A stretch of DNA of 64,000 nucleotides from Flavobacterium sp. ENC. GTDB lineage: Bacteria > Bacteroidota > Bacteroidia > Flavobacteriales > Flavobacteriaceae. Location: NCBI RefSeq assembly GCF_020991415.1, contig NZ_JAJMOY010000003.1, forward strand, positions 248,001-312,000, given 5' to 3'. Each line of letters opens with the position of its first letter. Position 1 is the stretch's first letter. Positions 37,076-46,050 of this stretch are shown piece by piece. The notes below the pieces were generated by a model. It was not told the origin of the DNA and made no database searches. It saw only the letters and a program-made list of their open reading frames with translations. The position numbers and the translations under genes are program-made.

Positions 37076-40000
37076 TTAGAAAGTTACGTTCAGGCCTGAG
37101 ATGAATGTTCTGGAGTTTGGATACGAACCAAAGTCAATTCCCGGATATAAGTTATTTTGTTCGTAGGAACTTACCTCCGGATCATATCCGGTATATTTTG
37201 TCCAAGTCACCAGATTCTCTGCGGAAACATAAAATTTCACACTGGTGGCTCCCAGTCTTTTCGAAACACTCTTTGGTAAGGTATACCCCAGAGTAACTAA
37301 TTTTAATCGTACGAAAGAAGCGTCTTCTACATAACGCTCAGAAACGATTCCCAGCGGAGAACTGGACGCTCTCGGAATTTCATTGCTTGGATTTGCTGGG
37401 GTCCAACGGTCTTCTAAAGTAACATTGGCGTTGGTTCCCAGCGTTGAAATTTCTAACTGCTGGTTTAAAGCATTGAATATTTTTGCGCCGTAAGATCCCT
37501 GGAAAGAGAAATTCAAATCGAAATCGTGATACGAAACCGTGTTGCTGAAACTTGCCACAAATTTTGGCTGGGAAGTACCGAGATTACCTTTGTCAAGCGC
37601 TGTAATAACTCCGTCGCCATTGGTATCCACATACTTTCGGTCTCCCACTTTTGTATTGGCTAAGCTGTTGATTTTCGGCTGTGTATTTACTTCTTCCTGA
37701 GTCTGGAAAATACCATTTGTTTTGTATCCCCAGAAAGTTCCCAAAGGCAAACCAACTTTTACGGTTACAGGCTGTTGTTGCAATAAAGAACCATTCGGTA
37801 CGACCGGGAAAAACTGATTGACTCCGTTTCCAATTGACACTACTTTGTTTCTGTTGGCAGAAAATACAATGTTGGAATTCCAGGAGAAATGTTCTGTTTT
37901 TAAGTTTTCAGTTGTTAAGCCAATTTCAATACCTTTATTTTCAACACCTCCAATGTTTTGAAGTACACTTGCATATCCGGAAGTTAAGGGTACCGGAACG
38001 CTAATTAACAAATCGTTTGTTTTTTTGTAATAGACGTCAAAAACAAAATTTACTTTTCGGTCTAATAAGGATAAATCTAAACCAGCATTATACTGCGTTG
38101 TTTTCTCCCATTTCAAATCCGGATTTGCCAGACGGGTAGGAGCTAATCCTGTATATAAAGTACCGCCAAAAGAATAATTTACAGAACCCATTGACGCTAG
38201 CGAAAGGTAATTTCCAATTTCCTGGTTTCCGGTTGTTCCCGCTGTAAGCCTAAGTTTGGCTTCGGTTACGCCTTTGATGTTATTAGCGAATTCTTCATCG
38301 GTAATATTCCATGAGAAACCGGCAGACGGGAAATAACCCCAAAGCGATTCAGAACCAAATCTTGACGAACCGTCCGCACGTCCGGAAAGCGTAAAATTAT
38401 ATTTCCCCCTGTAGGAGTAATTTACTCTCGCAAGCCATGATTTCAGGACACTTTCGAAGGCATCGCTATACGGTTTTACAGCCACACCATCCTGGATTGC
38501 ATTAAAAGTATTGGAATCATTTACAAAAGTATTTGCTCCGGCAGTTACCGTTTCTCCCTGCGTATATTGAAGCGTGTAGCCTCCCAAAACTGAAAATTTA
38601 TGGTTTTCGCCGAATGTAGTATTATAATTCAGGGTATTCTCGTTCAGTACAGAACTTACCAGTCTGTCTCCAATTGAAGCCAAACCTTTTGTTCCTGCAC
38701 CGTTTGTAGTATTGGCAGGTGCGTAATAGTTTTGTTTCGTATTAATAACGTCACCGCTTACGGCAACTTTGGCAGTCAGTTTTTTAGTGATTTTATATTC
38801 CCCGAACAAACTGGTTAAAATTCGGTTGATTTTGGTCTCGTTAATCGTATTTTCCAGGTCATTAATAGGATTCGGAACGAAACCGTTTACTGAAGTTGCG
38901 TAAATATTATTCGTCACATTATAACTTCCGTCAGCATTTTTAATCGGAACAACCGGAGCAGTTAATACGGCGCTCACTAAAGGGTTTGGCGTTCTTCCGC
39001 CACTTCCGTTGGTTCCAACGCCATTTGCGATGGAATTACTGTAATTGGCATTCACACCAAATTTAAAATTCTGGGAGTAATTTTTTTCGTAGTTAATACG
39101 AAGTGAGATTCTTTTAAAATCAGATCCAAGAACGGTTCCTTCCTGATCAAAATAACCGGCAGAAATAGCATAACGGGATCTCTCGTCACCGCCTGAAAAA
39201 GACAGCTGATGATTTTGTACGGGAGCCGAGGACCTAAAAGCGGCAGACTGCCAGTCGTATCCTCCTGAATTTCTGAAATCTTCGATTTGTGCAGCCGTAA
39301 AAGAAGGAGCCTGGCCGATACTGGCCTGAACATCATTTCGTAAACTGGCCCACTGACCGGCGTTCATTAAGTGCAGTTTCTTTGAAACATCCTGGAATCC
39401 AAAATAACCCTGATAGGAAATATTATCCTGACCTTTTGTGCCTTTTTTGGTGGTAATAATTACGACACCATTTGAGCCGCGCGATCCGTAAATGGCAGTG
39501 GCAGAAGCATCTTTTAAAACCTCTATAGATTCAATATCAGCAGGATTTATAGTTGACAAGACATTGATACTGGCTCCGGCAAAAGAAACTCCTGCTGAAC
39601 CGTTATTATTGTCATTATAAATTAAAATCCCGTCTACAACATATAGAGGTTCATTACCTGCTGTAATCGAGTTTCCTCCACGAATACGAACGCTGGATGA
39701 AGCGCCGGGACGACCTGAACTTTGTGTAACTACAACCCCGGCAACAGCACCCCTTAATAAGTTATCTGCCGATGAGGTTACCTGAGATAAATTGGCTTTT
39801 GGAACAGAAGCTACAGAACCTGTAATGTCTTTTCTTTTCTGAGTTCCGTACCCGACAACGACTAATTCATCCAGTTCCTGTCGTTCTTCTTTTAAACTAA
39901 TCGTAACCGGATTTTTATCTACTATGATTTCCAGTTTTTTGTATCCGATATAACTGACGATTAAAGTATAAGGAAGTTTTTGACCGGTTTGAAAATAAAA

Positions 40001-40201
40001 TTTTCCTTCTGCATCTGTTACAACCCCGTGAGTTGTACCTTTAATCGTAATGGAAGCTCCGATAACAGGCTGATTTGTAATGTCATCGACAACGGTTCCG
40101 TCAAGCTTTGATTGTATAAGTGGTGTGGTGTTCTGGGCACTAATTCCTGCCGAAGAAAGCAAGAGAAAAAGCAATGAGTATATCTTTAATATTTTTTTCA
40201 T
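37076..40201 (-). CDS. SusC/RagA-family TonB-dependent transporter of the sulfatase locus
   Basis: 1041 residues from the ATG at 40199-40201. The frame is open to 40231, but the signal peptide begins at MKKILKIYSLLFLL. Domains: signal peptide (to SAQN), carboxypeptidase-regulatory-like (about 30-110), TonB plug after LVVVGYGTQKRKDITGSV with IRIRGGNSI and LYVVDGIL, DASATAIYGSRGSNGV, and a long barrel ending GLNVTF. It heads the sulfatase locus. Its leader region is unusually long and structured. Confidence 0.96.
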   Translation of the reverse strand: MKKILKIYSLLFLLLSSAGISAQNTTPLIQSKLDGTVVDDITNQPVIGASITIKGTTHGVVTDAEGKFYFQTGQKLPYTLIVSYIGYKKLEIIVDKNPVTISLKEERQELDELVVVGYGTQKRKDITGSVASVPKANLSQVTSSADNLLRGAVAGVVVTQSSGRPGASSSVRIRGGNSITAGNEPLYVVDGILIYNDNNNGSAGVSFAGASINVLSTINPADIESIEVLKDASATAIYGSRGSNGVVIITTKKGTKGQDNISYQGYFGFQDVSKKLHLMNAGQWASLRNDVQASIGQAPSFTAAQIEDFRNSGGYDWQSAAFRSSAPVQNHQLSFSGGDERSRYAISAGYFDQEGTVLGSDFKRISLRINYEKNYSQNFKFGVNANYSNSIANGVGTNGSGGRTPNPLVSAVLTAPVVPIKNADGSYNVTNNIYATSVNGFVPNPINDLENTINETKINRILTSLFGEYKITKKLTAKVAVSGDVINTKQNYYAPANTTNGAGTKGLASIGDRLVSSVLNENTLNYNTTFGENHKFSVLGGYTLQYTQGETVTAGANTFVNDSNTFNAIQDGVAVKPYSDAFESVLKSWLARVNYSYRGKYNFTLSGRADGSSRFGSESLWGYFPSAGFSWNITDEEFANNIKGVTEAKLRLTAGTTGNQEIGNYLSLASMGSVNYSFGGTLYTGLAPTRLANPDLKWEKTTQYNAGLDLSLLDRKVNFVFDVYYKKTNDLLISVPVPLTSGYASVLQNIGGVENKGIEIGLTTENLKTEHFSWNSNIVFSANRNKVVSIGNGVNQFFPVVPNGSLLQQQPVTVKVGLPLGTFWGYKTNGIFQTQEEVNTQPKINSLANTKVGDRKYVDTNGDGVITALDKGNLGTSQPKFVASFSNTVSYHDFDLNFSFQGSYGAKIFNALNQQLEISTLGTNANVTLEDRWTPANPSNEIPRASSSPLGIVSERYVEDASFVRLKLVTLGYTLPKSVSKRLGATSVKFYVSAENLVTWTKYTGYDPEVSSYEQNNLYPGIDFGSYPNSRTFISGLNVTF

Positions 40202-40227
40202 TTCTTTGTAATGGTTTTGAGTAATTA

Positions 40228-40268
40228 ACAAGGAGCCTTGAAAGTTGATTTTTCAACTCTCTTCCTTG
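40228..40268 (-). promoter_or_regulatory. two-helix hairpin in the susC leader
   Basis: On the minus strand AACAAGGA pairs with TCCTTGTT (8 bases), and inside it AGTTGA pairs with TCAACT, separated by internal loops. It ends about 27 bases before the susC ATG and could affect translation of susC. Confidence 0.5.
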
Positions 40269-40304
40269 TTTTCTTTATTTCACGATAAATTTTCTTTAAG
40301 CCTC

Positions 40305-40337
40305 GCCATTTCTGTTGCCGCAGAAATGGCTTTTTTT
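40305..40337 (+). terminator. plus-strand terminator-like hairpin antisense to the susC leader
   Basis: GCCATTTCTG pairs perfectly with CAGAAATGGC over a 6-base loop and is followed by seven T on the plus strand. No plus-strand gene precedes it, so it may end an antisense or small RNA, or be a leader hairpin of the minus transcript. Confidence 0.5.
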
Positions 40338-40580
40338 ATTTACAGCAACAGCTTTGCATTTTTTTCATTTTAGTTTTGTTTAGTTATTAATTCTTTTTTG
40401 GATTTATAGGTATTGTTTCAAGGCCAGCTCAATACAAATCAATGCATTCAACAGACTTTTGTAATTTCAATAAAATTGTATTGTGGTTATTTTGGAATAT
40501 TCGTCTTTGAATCAGATTGATTTTGTGGTTAGGAATTAATCCACAGACCGAATAAGGCTGAGAGGATTAGCAACAGAAGC

Positions 40581-40605
40581 ACATATAACAAAATGTGTTA
40601 TATGT
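40581..40605. promoter_or_regulatory. 25-base inverted repeat, operator-like
   Basis: ACATATAAC (40581-40589), a 7-base spacer AAAATGT, and GTTATATGT (40597-40605). The arms match perfectly. It lies about 100 bases downstream of the predicted minus-strand transcription start, inside the long susC leader. It could bind a dimeric regulator. Confidence 0.5.
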
Positions 40606-40706
40606 ATATTTTTTAGGTAAAATGTAGTACGATATGCTTTCGGTTGTTTTCAAAATATAGTTTTTTGGTTTCTAATATTATTTATAAACTCTACTAATCC
40701 TATAGA

Positions 40707-40737
40707 CAAAGTTAATTTTAATATAATAAAATCCAAA
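40707..40737 (-). promoter_or_regulatory. Bacteroidota-type promoter upstream of susC
   Basis: On the minus strand: TTTG (40737-40734), a 19-base spacer, and TAACTTTG (40714-40707). Both boxes and the spacing fit the Bacteroidota consensus. It implies a leader of about 500 bases before the susC ATG. Confidence 0.6.
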
Positions 40738-41070
40738 AAAAAGTTTAATTATTTTTTTTCAGAGTAGAAATAAAAGGAGCTAAATGGCTAATTTTTATTT
40801 TAAATAACTGTAAATCAATAATTTAAATTTTTGTATTGCAATCGTATCACTATTAAAATTATTTTTTTAAAAACATTTAATTGTAGTATTTTATACTTAT
40901 TTTTCCTCTTTTTAATTTCAGGATAACATATAGAAAAAGTAGAAAAACGTCAGAGAAAGATCATTTTGGCGTTGGCCTGATGATTTTTTACGCAAAACTA
41001 CGCTGGTTTTAAAGTTGATTTTGAAGAAATTAGACTAATTTTATAGACATTAAAATAAAATAAATCTTTT

Positions 41071-41120
41071 TACTCATCCTATAATTAAATACTTATATTT
41101 GTGATAAGTATTTATACTTA
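41071..41120 (+). promoter_or_regulatory. moeA promoter with nitrate-regulon palindromes
   Basis: The -7 box TATATTTG is at 41094-41101 and is preceded by TACT, as in the nasA and narK promoters. Upstream, TACTCAT (41071-41077) begins a degenerate 7-2-7 element. A perfect 7-2-7 palindrome TAAGTAT-TT-ATACTTA lies at 41105-41120, and AAATACTTAT / ATAAGTATTT form a second inverted repeat (41087-41113) across the -7 box. No clear -33 TTTG is present, which is usual for activated promoters. Confidence 0.65.
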
Positions 41121-41136
41121 GTTTATATATTAAAAC

Positions 41137-42315
41137 ATGATACAAGTTAGTCAGGCTTTAACAATCGTAGCAGAAAACAGTTCAAAAATGCCAACGCAGA
41201 AAATCCCGGTGGGTAAAGCGTTAGGATATATTTTGGCAAAAACAGTGCATTCTCCCATTGCTATGCCGCCTTTTCGCCAGTCTGCCATGGACGGCTATGC
41301 TTTTACGCACAGTATACGACATCAGTATGATGTAATAAGAACGTCACAAGCCGGAGATTATTCGAATACAAAACTTGAATTCAACGAAGCCGTCCGTATT
41401 TTTACAGGCGCTTTTGTACCGGACGATGCCGATACAGTAGTGATGCAGGAGCATGTGATGGCCAACGAAAAATCGATTCTGATTACCAATATGCCGGAAC
41501 AATTTGCCAACGTACGCAGCAAAGGAGAGCAGATTCAGAAGGATGATATTGTTTTTGAAGCAAATACTCTGATTACACCTGCTGCAATTGGATTTTTAAC
41601 TTGTTTGGGAATTACAGAAATAAGCGTATATAAAAAACCAAAAGTTGCCATTTTGGTCACCGGGAACGAACTGGTAAAACCCGGAAAGAAATTACCAAAA
41701 GGAAAAATATTCGAAAGTAATTCGGTAATGCTTCAGGCGGCACTTCAGACCATCGGAATTAAAAAAACAAAAGTTTATACGGTAAAAGACAAACCGAAAG
41801 CCACTAAAAAAGTATTAAAAGAGATCCTGCCCCAATATGACATCGTTTTAATTTCCGGCGGAATTTCAGTCGGCGATTATGATTTTGTAAAAGAGGCCCT
41901 AATAGCGAATGAAGTGGAAGAACTGTTTTATAAAATCAATCAGAAACCCGGAAAACCTATGTTTTTTGGAAAGCGAAAAGATACATTAGTGTTTGCACTG
42001 CCCGGAAATCCGGCTTCTTCACTCACTAATTTTTATGTTTATGTATATCCGGCCATAAGAAATAAGATGGGTTTCTCAGAAATTCACCTTCCAAAATTGA
42101 TTCGAAAATTAAATGCAGATATTCCTAACACAACCGGGAAAACCTTGTTTCTGAAAGCTGTCTATGATGAAACCCACGTTGAGGTTCTGGGAGGACAAAG
42201 CTCCGCAATGCTAAATTCTTTCGCCATTGCCAACAGCTTACTGATTGTTCCGAATGATGCGGAAATGCTCAAAAAAGACGAATTGGTGACTTTGTTGCCG
42301 ATTGGGGGATTTTAG
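41137..42315 (+). CDS. moeA: molybdopterin molybdotransferase MoeA
   Basis: 392 residues. Domains of MoeA in order: N-terminal region with MPPFRQSAMDGYAF, a MogA-like fold with ILVTGNEL, VLISGGISVGDYDFV and FALPGNPASS, and the C-terminal beta-barrel (about 320-390). It inserts molybdate into adenylated molybdopterin in the cytoplasm. It is the first gene of the plus-strand Moco cluster and is driven by the nitrate-type promoter just upstream, so cofactor supply is probably coupled to nitrate use. Confidence 0.95.
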   Translation: MIQVSQALTIVAENSSKMPTQKIPVGKALGYILAKTVHSPIAMPPFRQSAMDGYAFTHSIRHQYDVIRTSQAGDYSNTKLEFNEAVRIFTGAFVPDDADTVVMQEHVMANEKSILITNMPEQFANVRSKGEQIQKDDIVFEANTLITPAAIGFLTCLGITEISVYKKPKVAILVTGNELVKPGKKLPKGKIFESNSVMLQAALQTIGIKKTKVYTVKDKPKATKKVLKEILPQYDIVLISGGISVGDYDFVKEALIANEVEELFYKINQKPGKPMFFGKRKDTLVFALPGNPASSLTNFYVYVYPAIRNKMGFSEIHLPKLIRKLNADIPNTTGKTLFLKAVYDETHVEVLGGQSSAMLNSFAIANSLLIVPNDAEMLKKDELVTLLPIGGF

Positions 42316-42370
42316 TGAGAAAGAGTAAAGAATATAGATTATAGATTGTAGTATGTAAATAGGCAGATAA

Positions 42371-42413
42371 CTTGAAACCTGAAACTTGAAACCTGAAACC
42401 TGAAACCTGAAAC
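42371..42413. repeat. heptamer tandem repeat (CCTGAAA)
   Basis: Six near-perfect copies of a 7-base unit (ACCTGAA/ACTTGAA) lie between moeA and the TSUP gene. Length may vary by slippage. No coding role. Confidence 0.75.
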
Positions 42414-42444
42414 AAAATTAAACCTAAAACAACAAAACAAACCT

Positions 42445-43191
42445 ATGAATCTCCTTAGTTCCGAAAATATGGTCCTGTTTGGCTTTGCTTTAATCGTGAT
42501 TGCTTTCCTGTATTCCAGTGTGGGGCATGGCGGAGCGTCGGGATATTTGGCTTTGATGACGATTTTTGCGTTTCCGGTTGTGATAATGAAACCGTCAGCT
42601 TTACTGCTGAATCTATTTGTTTCGAGTATTTCATTTTTCTTTTATTATCGAATGAATTATTTCCGGCCTAAGCTGTTTTACCCTTTTGCAATTGCGTCGA
42701 TACCGGCTGCATTTTTGGGTGGTTTTGTAACGCTGGACAATGCGGCTTATAAAATTATTCTCGGAATTGTATTGGTTTTTGCAGCGCTGAGGTTATTCGG
42801 CATATTTAATTTTAAAGAAAAAGAAGCAGTTCCTATAAATATTCCTTTTGCATTGATTATTGGATTTGCAATCGGATTATTATCCGGAATGTTAGGGATT
42901 GGCGGCGGAATTATCCTGAGTCCGATTTTATTGTTTTTGGGATGGGCAAATATCAAAGAATCGGCAGCAATTTCGGGTTTATTCATATTTGTGAATTCAT
43001 TTGCAGGGTTACTGGGATTCTTTCTGGGAGGAAAAACAATTCCAGCGGAAAGTTTTTACCTGGTTCCAATTGCAGTTATCGGAGGTGTTTTAGGCGGATT
43101 TTACGGAAGCGGCTATTTCTCCAATAAAACATTAAAATTTGTGTTGGGAACCGTAATATTAATGGCAAGCGTTAAATTGATTTTTCCTTAA
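42445..43191 (+). CDS. TSUP-family transporter (TauE/SafE)
   Basis: 248 residues with about eight membrane helices and the paired TSUP motifs: SSVGHGGASGYLAL near the N-terminus and the repeat half GLLSGMLGIGGGIILSPILLF, then GGVLGGFYGSGYFSNK. Family members move sulfite, sulfonates or other organosulfur anions. In this operon it could export sulfite or handle an oxyanion linked to nitrate or Moco metabolism. The substrate is unknown. Confidence 0.88.
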   Translation: MNLLSSENMVLFGFALIVIAFLYSSVGHGGASGYLALMTIFAFPVVIMKPSALLLNLFVSSISFFFYYRMNYFRPKLFYPFAIASIPAAFLGGFVTLDNAAYKIILGIVLVFAALRLFGIFNFKEKEAVPINIPFALIIGFAIGLLSGMLGIGGGIILSPILLFLGWANIKESAAISGLFIFVNSFAGLLGFFLGGKTIPAESFYLVPIAVIGGVLGGFYGSGYFSNKTLKFVLGTVILMASVKLIFP

Positions 43192-43356
43192 AAAATGGTT
43201 TAAGATATAAGCCACAGATAAAAATATTAATAAAAAAAAATCTGCCAAATCTGCCAAATCTGCGAGAGAAAAATAAGAGTCCAAAAAAATAAGTAAGAAA
43301 AAAATCTGAATATAGAAAAACAAGCAGGATTGGTAAACCCCTGAAATAAAAAAATC

Positions 43357-43929
43357 ATGGAAACGCTAACAGTATTTATTCTTTGTGGAGGTAAAAGCAC
43401 CAGAATGCAGTCCGAGAAAGGCTTGGTTTTGTTTCAAAAGAAACCTTTCATTGAACATATTATTCAGGCGATTTTACCCATCACAGACCAAATAAAACTG
43501 ATTACGGCAACCAAAGAATACGATTACCTGCCCTATCAGAAAATACCGGATATTATTTCGGATAAAGGGCCGCTGGGCGGTATTTACACTGCATTGACAG
43601 CTTCTGAAACCGAGTTTAATTTGATCTTAAGCTGTGATATTCCGTTAATTTCAACCGGATTATTGACTGAATTAATTTCAAAACATAATAACGAAGCAGG
43701 CGTTACCGTTTTTGCTTCGGAAAGTAAGGTGCATCCGTTAATCGGAATTTATTCTAAAAAAGTGCTTCCCGTCATAAAAGAAGCCATAGAAGCAGATGAA
43801 CTGAAAATGATGGATTTAATAGCTAAAATTCCCCATCAGATTATCAATATAGCCGAAAATGAAAATTTTCACTTAAGCAATATTAATTCGATTGATGAAT
43901 TAAACGATCTCGATACCAATCTAATTTAA
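43357..43929 (+). CDS. mobA: molybdenum cofactor guanylyltransferase MobA
   Basis: 190 residues. The nucleotidyltransferase signature FILCGGKSTRMQSEKG (LAGGxSxRMGxDK type, with Gln/Ser in place of Gly/Asp) is at the N-terminus, followed by DKGPLGGIYTAL and LSCDIPLIS (metal-binding Asp). It attaches GMP to Mo-molybdopterin, giving the bis-MGD form that nitrate reductases of the NasA type need. It lies 5 bases before cobA. Confidence 0.92.
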   Translation: METLTVFILCGGKSTRMQSEKGLVLFQKKPFIEHIIQAILPITDQIKLITATKEYDYLPYQKIPDIISDKGPLGGIYTALTASETEFNLILSCDIPLISTGLLTELISKHNNEAGVTVFASESKVHPLIGIYSKKVLPVIKEAIEADELKMMDLIAKIPHQIINIAENENFHLSNINSIDELNDLDTNLI

Positions 43930-43934
43930 GCAGT

Positions 43935-44726
43935 ATGAAAAACCTGAAAACACCCAAATTAACAGTTGTAGGCGCAGGTCCCGGCGATGTTGAACTGATT
44001 ACACTTAAAGCAATCAAGGCGCTAAAATCTGCCGATGTAGTTCTGTACGATGCCCTGGTCAATGAAGAATTATTGCAGTACGCCGAGCAGGCCGAAATTA
44101 TTTTTGTTGGGAAACGTTTAGGTTGTCATGCCTATACGCAGGATCAGATTAATGAATTGATTGTTTCGATGGCCAACAGTCACGGACATGTAGTGCGTTT
44201 AAAGGGTGGAGATCCCTTTGTTTTCGGAAGAGGAAGTGAAGAAATAGAATATGCAGAAAAATTTGGACTGGAAACAGCAGTTGTTCCGGGAATTTCATCC
44301 GCTTTAGGTGTTCCTGCTTCGGTTGGAATAAGTTTGACACAGCGTCAGATAGCCGAAAGTTTTTGGGTAATTACAGGTACAACTTCCAATCATGAATTGT
44401 CGAAAGATGTACATTTAGCCTCAAAATCAGCCGCTACAGTTGTAATTTTGATGGGCATGCATAAGTTAGATCAGATTATTTCGATTTATAAAGAAAACCG
44501 CACAGATGATTTACCTATTGCCATTATTCAAAACGGAACAAAAAATTCCGAGCAGAAAGTAGTGGGAACCATGAGTTCAATTGCTAAATTAGTATCCGAA
44601 AAGAATATTTCATCTCCGGCCATTATTGTGATCGGGGAGGTAGTGAAAAACAACTCCAAACTGACATCCTATTTTCAGGAACATTTTGAAGATGAATTTA
44701 TTTTTCAAAATTTAAATTTAAAGTAA
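43935..44726 (+). CDS. cobA: uroporphyrinogen-III C-methyltransferase
   Basis: 263 residues, stand-alone SUMT length. Motifs: VGAGPGDVELITLKA, the second block VVRLKGGDPFVFGRG, VVPGISSALGVPA and GISLTQRQ. It methylates uroporphyrinogen III twice to give precorrin-2, the first step to siroheme. Siroheme is the cofactor of NirB at 62664, so this gene ties the Moco cluster to nitrite reduction. Its stop shares one base with the moaD start. Confidence 0.94.
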   Translation: MKNLKTPKLTVVGAGPGDVELITLKAIKALKSADVVLYDALVNEELLQYAEQAEIIFVGKRLGCHAYTQDQINELIVSMANSHGHVVRLKGGDPFVFGRGSEEIEYAEKFGLETAVVPGISSALGVPASVGISLTQRQIAESFWVITGTTSNHELSKDVHLASKSAATVVILMGMHKLDQIISIYKENRTDDLPIAIIQNGTKNSEQKVVGTMSSIAKLVSEKNISSPAIIVIGEVVKNNSKLTSYFQEHFEDEFIFQNLNLK

Positions 44727-44962
44727 TGATCGAGATTAAATATTTTGGAGCTGTTGCCGAAAAGACGAAATGCGCTTTCGAGAAAGTACCTTCTTCGAAT
44801 ATTTCACTGCAGGATTTATTGCAGGATTTAGAAGAGAAGTACCAATTGGATTCCATGGCTTTCAGCGTTGCAGTTAATCAGAAAATAATTCCAAAACAAG
44901 CCGCTTATCAATTACAGACAAGTGATATTGTTGCCTTATTGCCACCCTTTGCCGGAGGTTAA
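44726..44962 (+). CDS. moaD: molybdopterin synthase sulfur carrier MoaD
   Basis: 78 residues with a ubiquitin-like fold and the C-terminal Gly-Gly (LPPFAGG) that becomes thiocarboxylated. MoeB activates it, and it delivers sulfur to MoaE. The ATG overlaps the cobA TAA by one base, so translation is coupled. Confidence 0.94.
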   Translation: MIEIKYFGAVAEKTKCAFEKVPSSNISLQDLLQDLEEKYQLDSMAFSVAVNQKIIPKQAAYQLQTSDIVALLPPFAGG

Positions 44963-44973
44963 AAAAGAATAGT

Positions 44974-46050
44974 ATGAATGCACCGATGCGTTATAACAGA
45001 CAAATTATTCTCCCTGAAATTGGAGAAAAAGGGCAGGAGAAACTAGCCAAAGCCAAAGTTTTAGTCATTGGTGCAGGGGGTTTGGGAGCGGCTGTTCTTC
45101 CGTATCTGGCTGCAGCCGGAGTGGGTGAAATTGGCATTGCAGATCATGATGTGATTGAAATCTCAAACCTGCAAAGACAGGTCATTTATACCACAGCTGC
45201 AGTAGGAAAATATAAAGCGGATGAAGCCAAATTGATGTTAGAAGCACTAAATCCATTAGTGAAAGTCAATTCGATTGCAGAAAGATTAGCAGCATACAAT
45301 GCCATTTCGTTATTTGAAAATTATGATATTATAGTCGATGCAACAGATAGCCTGGCGATAAAATACCTGATCAACGATGCGTGTCTGCTGACCAATAAAC
45401 CAATGGTGTATGGTTCTGTTTTTAGATTTGAAGGACAGATTTCTGTTTTCAATTATCAAAACGGACCCACTTACAGATGTCTCTTTCCGGAGGAAAACAG
45501 CCTGTCGGCAAATTGCAATGACGCGGGAGTAATCGGAATTTCAGTTGGGATTATCGGTCTGTTACAAGCCGGTGAAGTCCTAAAAATGATTCTGGGAACA
45601 GGAGAAGTGTTGAGTGGTAAATTGCTGGTGTATAATATTTTGAATAACGAACAGCAAAAGTATGGCTTCGAAAAAAACAATGATTTCAGGATCGACAGCA
45701 TAGCTTTTGAAGAAAAATATAAAATTGAAGAAGACAATAATGAAATTGAAGCCGAAAGGATTTTAAACCAGATTGATCTTGAAGATGTACTTTTTTTAGA
45801 CGTTCGAAACCCGAATGAACTTCCGGAAATAAGACTGAAAAACAGTATTCAGATTCCCCTGATCGAATTAGAAAAGGAGATTCAAAATTTAGACCGGGAT
45901 AAAACCATTTATATTTTCTGCCAGTCCGGAATAAGAAGTAAAATGGCATTGGAAATCCTCCTGAAAAATAACTTCAAAAAAGTACAAAGTATCAAAGGAG
46001 GAGCTGTAGTTTTAAATCAATTATTAAAAAAAGAAAAAGCCTTAACATAA
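44974..46050 (+). CDS. moeB: MoeB/ThiF-type adenylyltransferase fused to rhodanese
   Basis: 358 residues. N-terminal E1-like domain with VIGAGGLGAA (33-40), IEISNLQRQVIY and DATDS. The family Cys181 is kept in ANCNDAGV. Usual zinc-binding CxxC pairs are not visible: only Cys169 remains of the first pair and no CxxC follows. A C-terminal rhodanese domain (about 265-355) has DVRNPNELPEI and catalytic Cys316 in IFCQSGIRSK, so it can feed sulfur to MoaD directly. It adenylates the MoaD C-terminus. Confidence 0.92.
   Translation: MNAPMRYNRQIILPEIGEKGQEKLAKAKVLVIGAGGLGAAVLPYLAAAGVGEIGIADHDVIEISNLQRQVIYTTAAVGKYKADEAKLMLEALNPLVKVNSIAERLAAYNAISLFENYDIIVDATDSLAIKYLINDACLLTNKPMVYGSVFRFEGQISVFNYQNGPTYRCLFPEENSLSANCNDAGVIGISVGIIGLLQAGEVLKMILGTGEVLSGKLLVYNILNNEQQKYGFEKNNDFRIDSIAFEEKYKIEEDNNEIEAERILNQIDLEDVLFLDVRNPNELPEIRLKNSIQIPLIELEKEIQNLDRDKTIYIFCQSGIRSKMALEILLKNNFKKVQSIKGGAVVLNQLLKKEKALT

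Larger units (their letters stand above)
40202..41136. other. 935-base divergent regulatory region between susC and moeA
   Basis: No protein gene is supported. It contains two leader hairpins next to susC, a 25-base inverted repeat at 40581-40605, a minus-strand promoter at 40707-40737, and the moeA promoter with its palindromes at 41071-41120. The DNA is strongly AT-rich. Confidence 0.75.
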
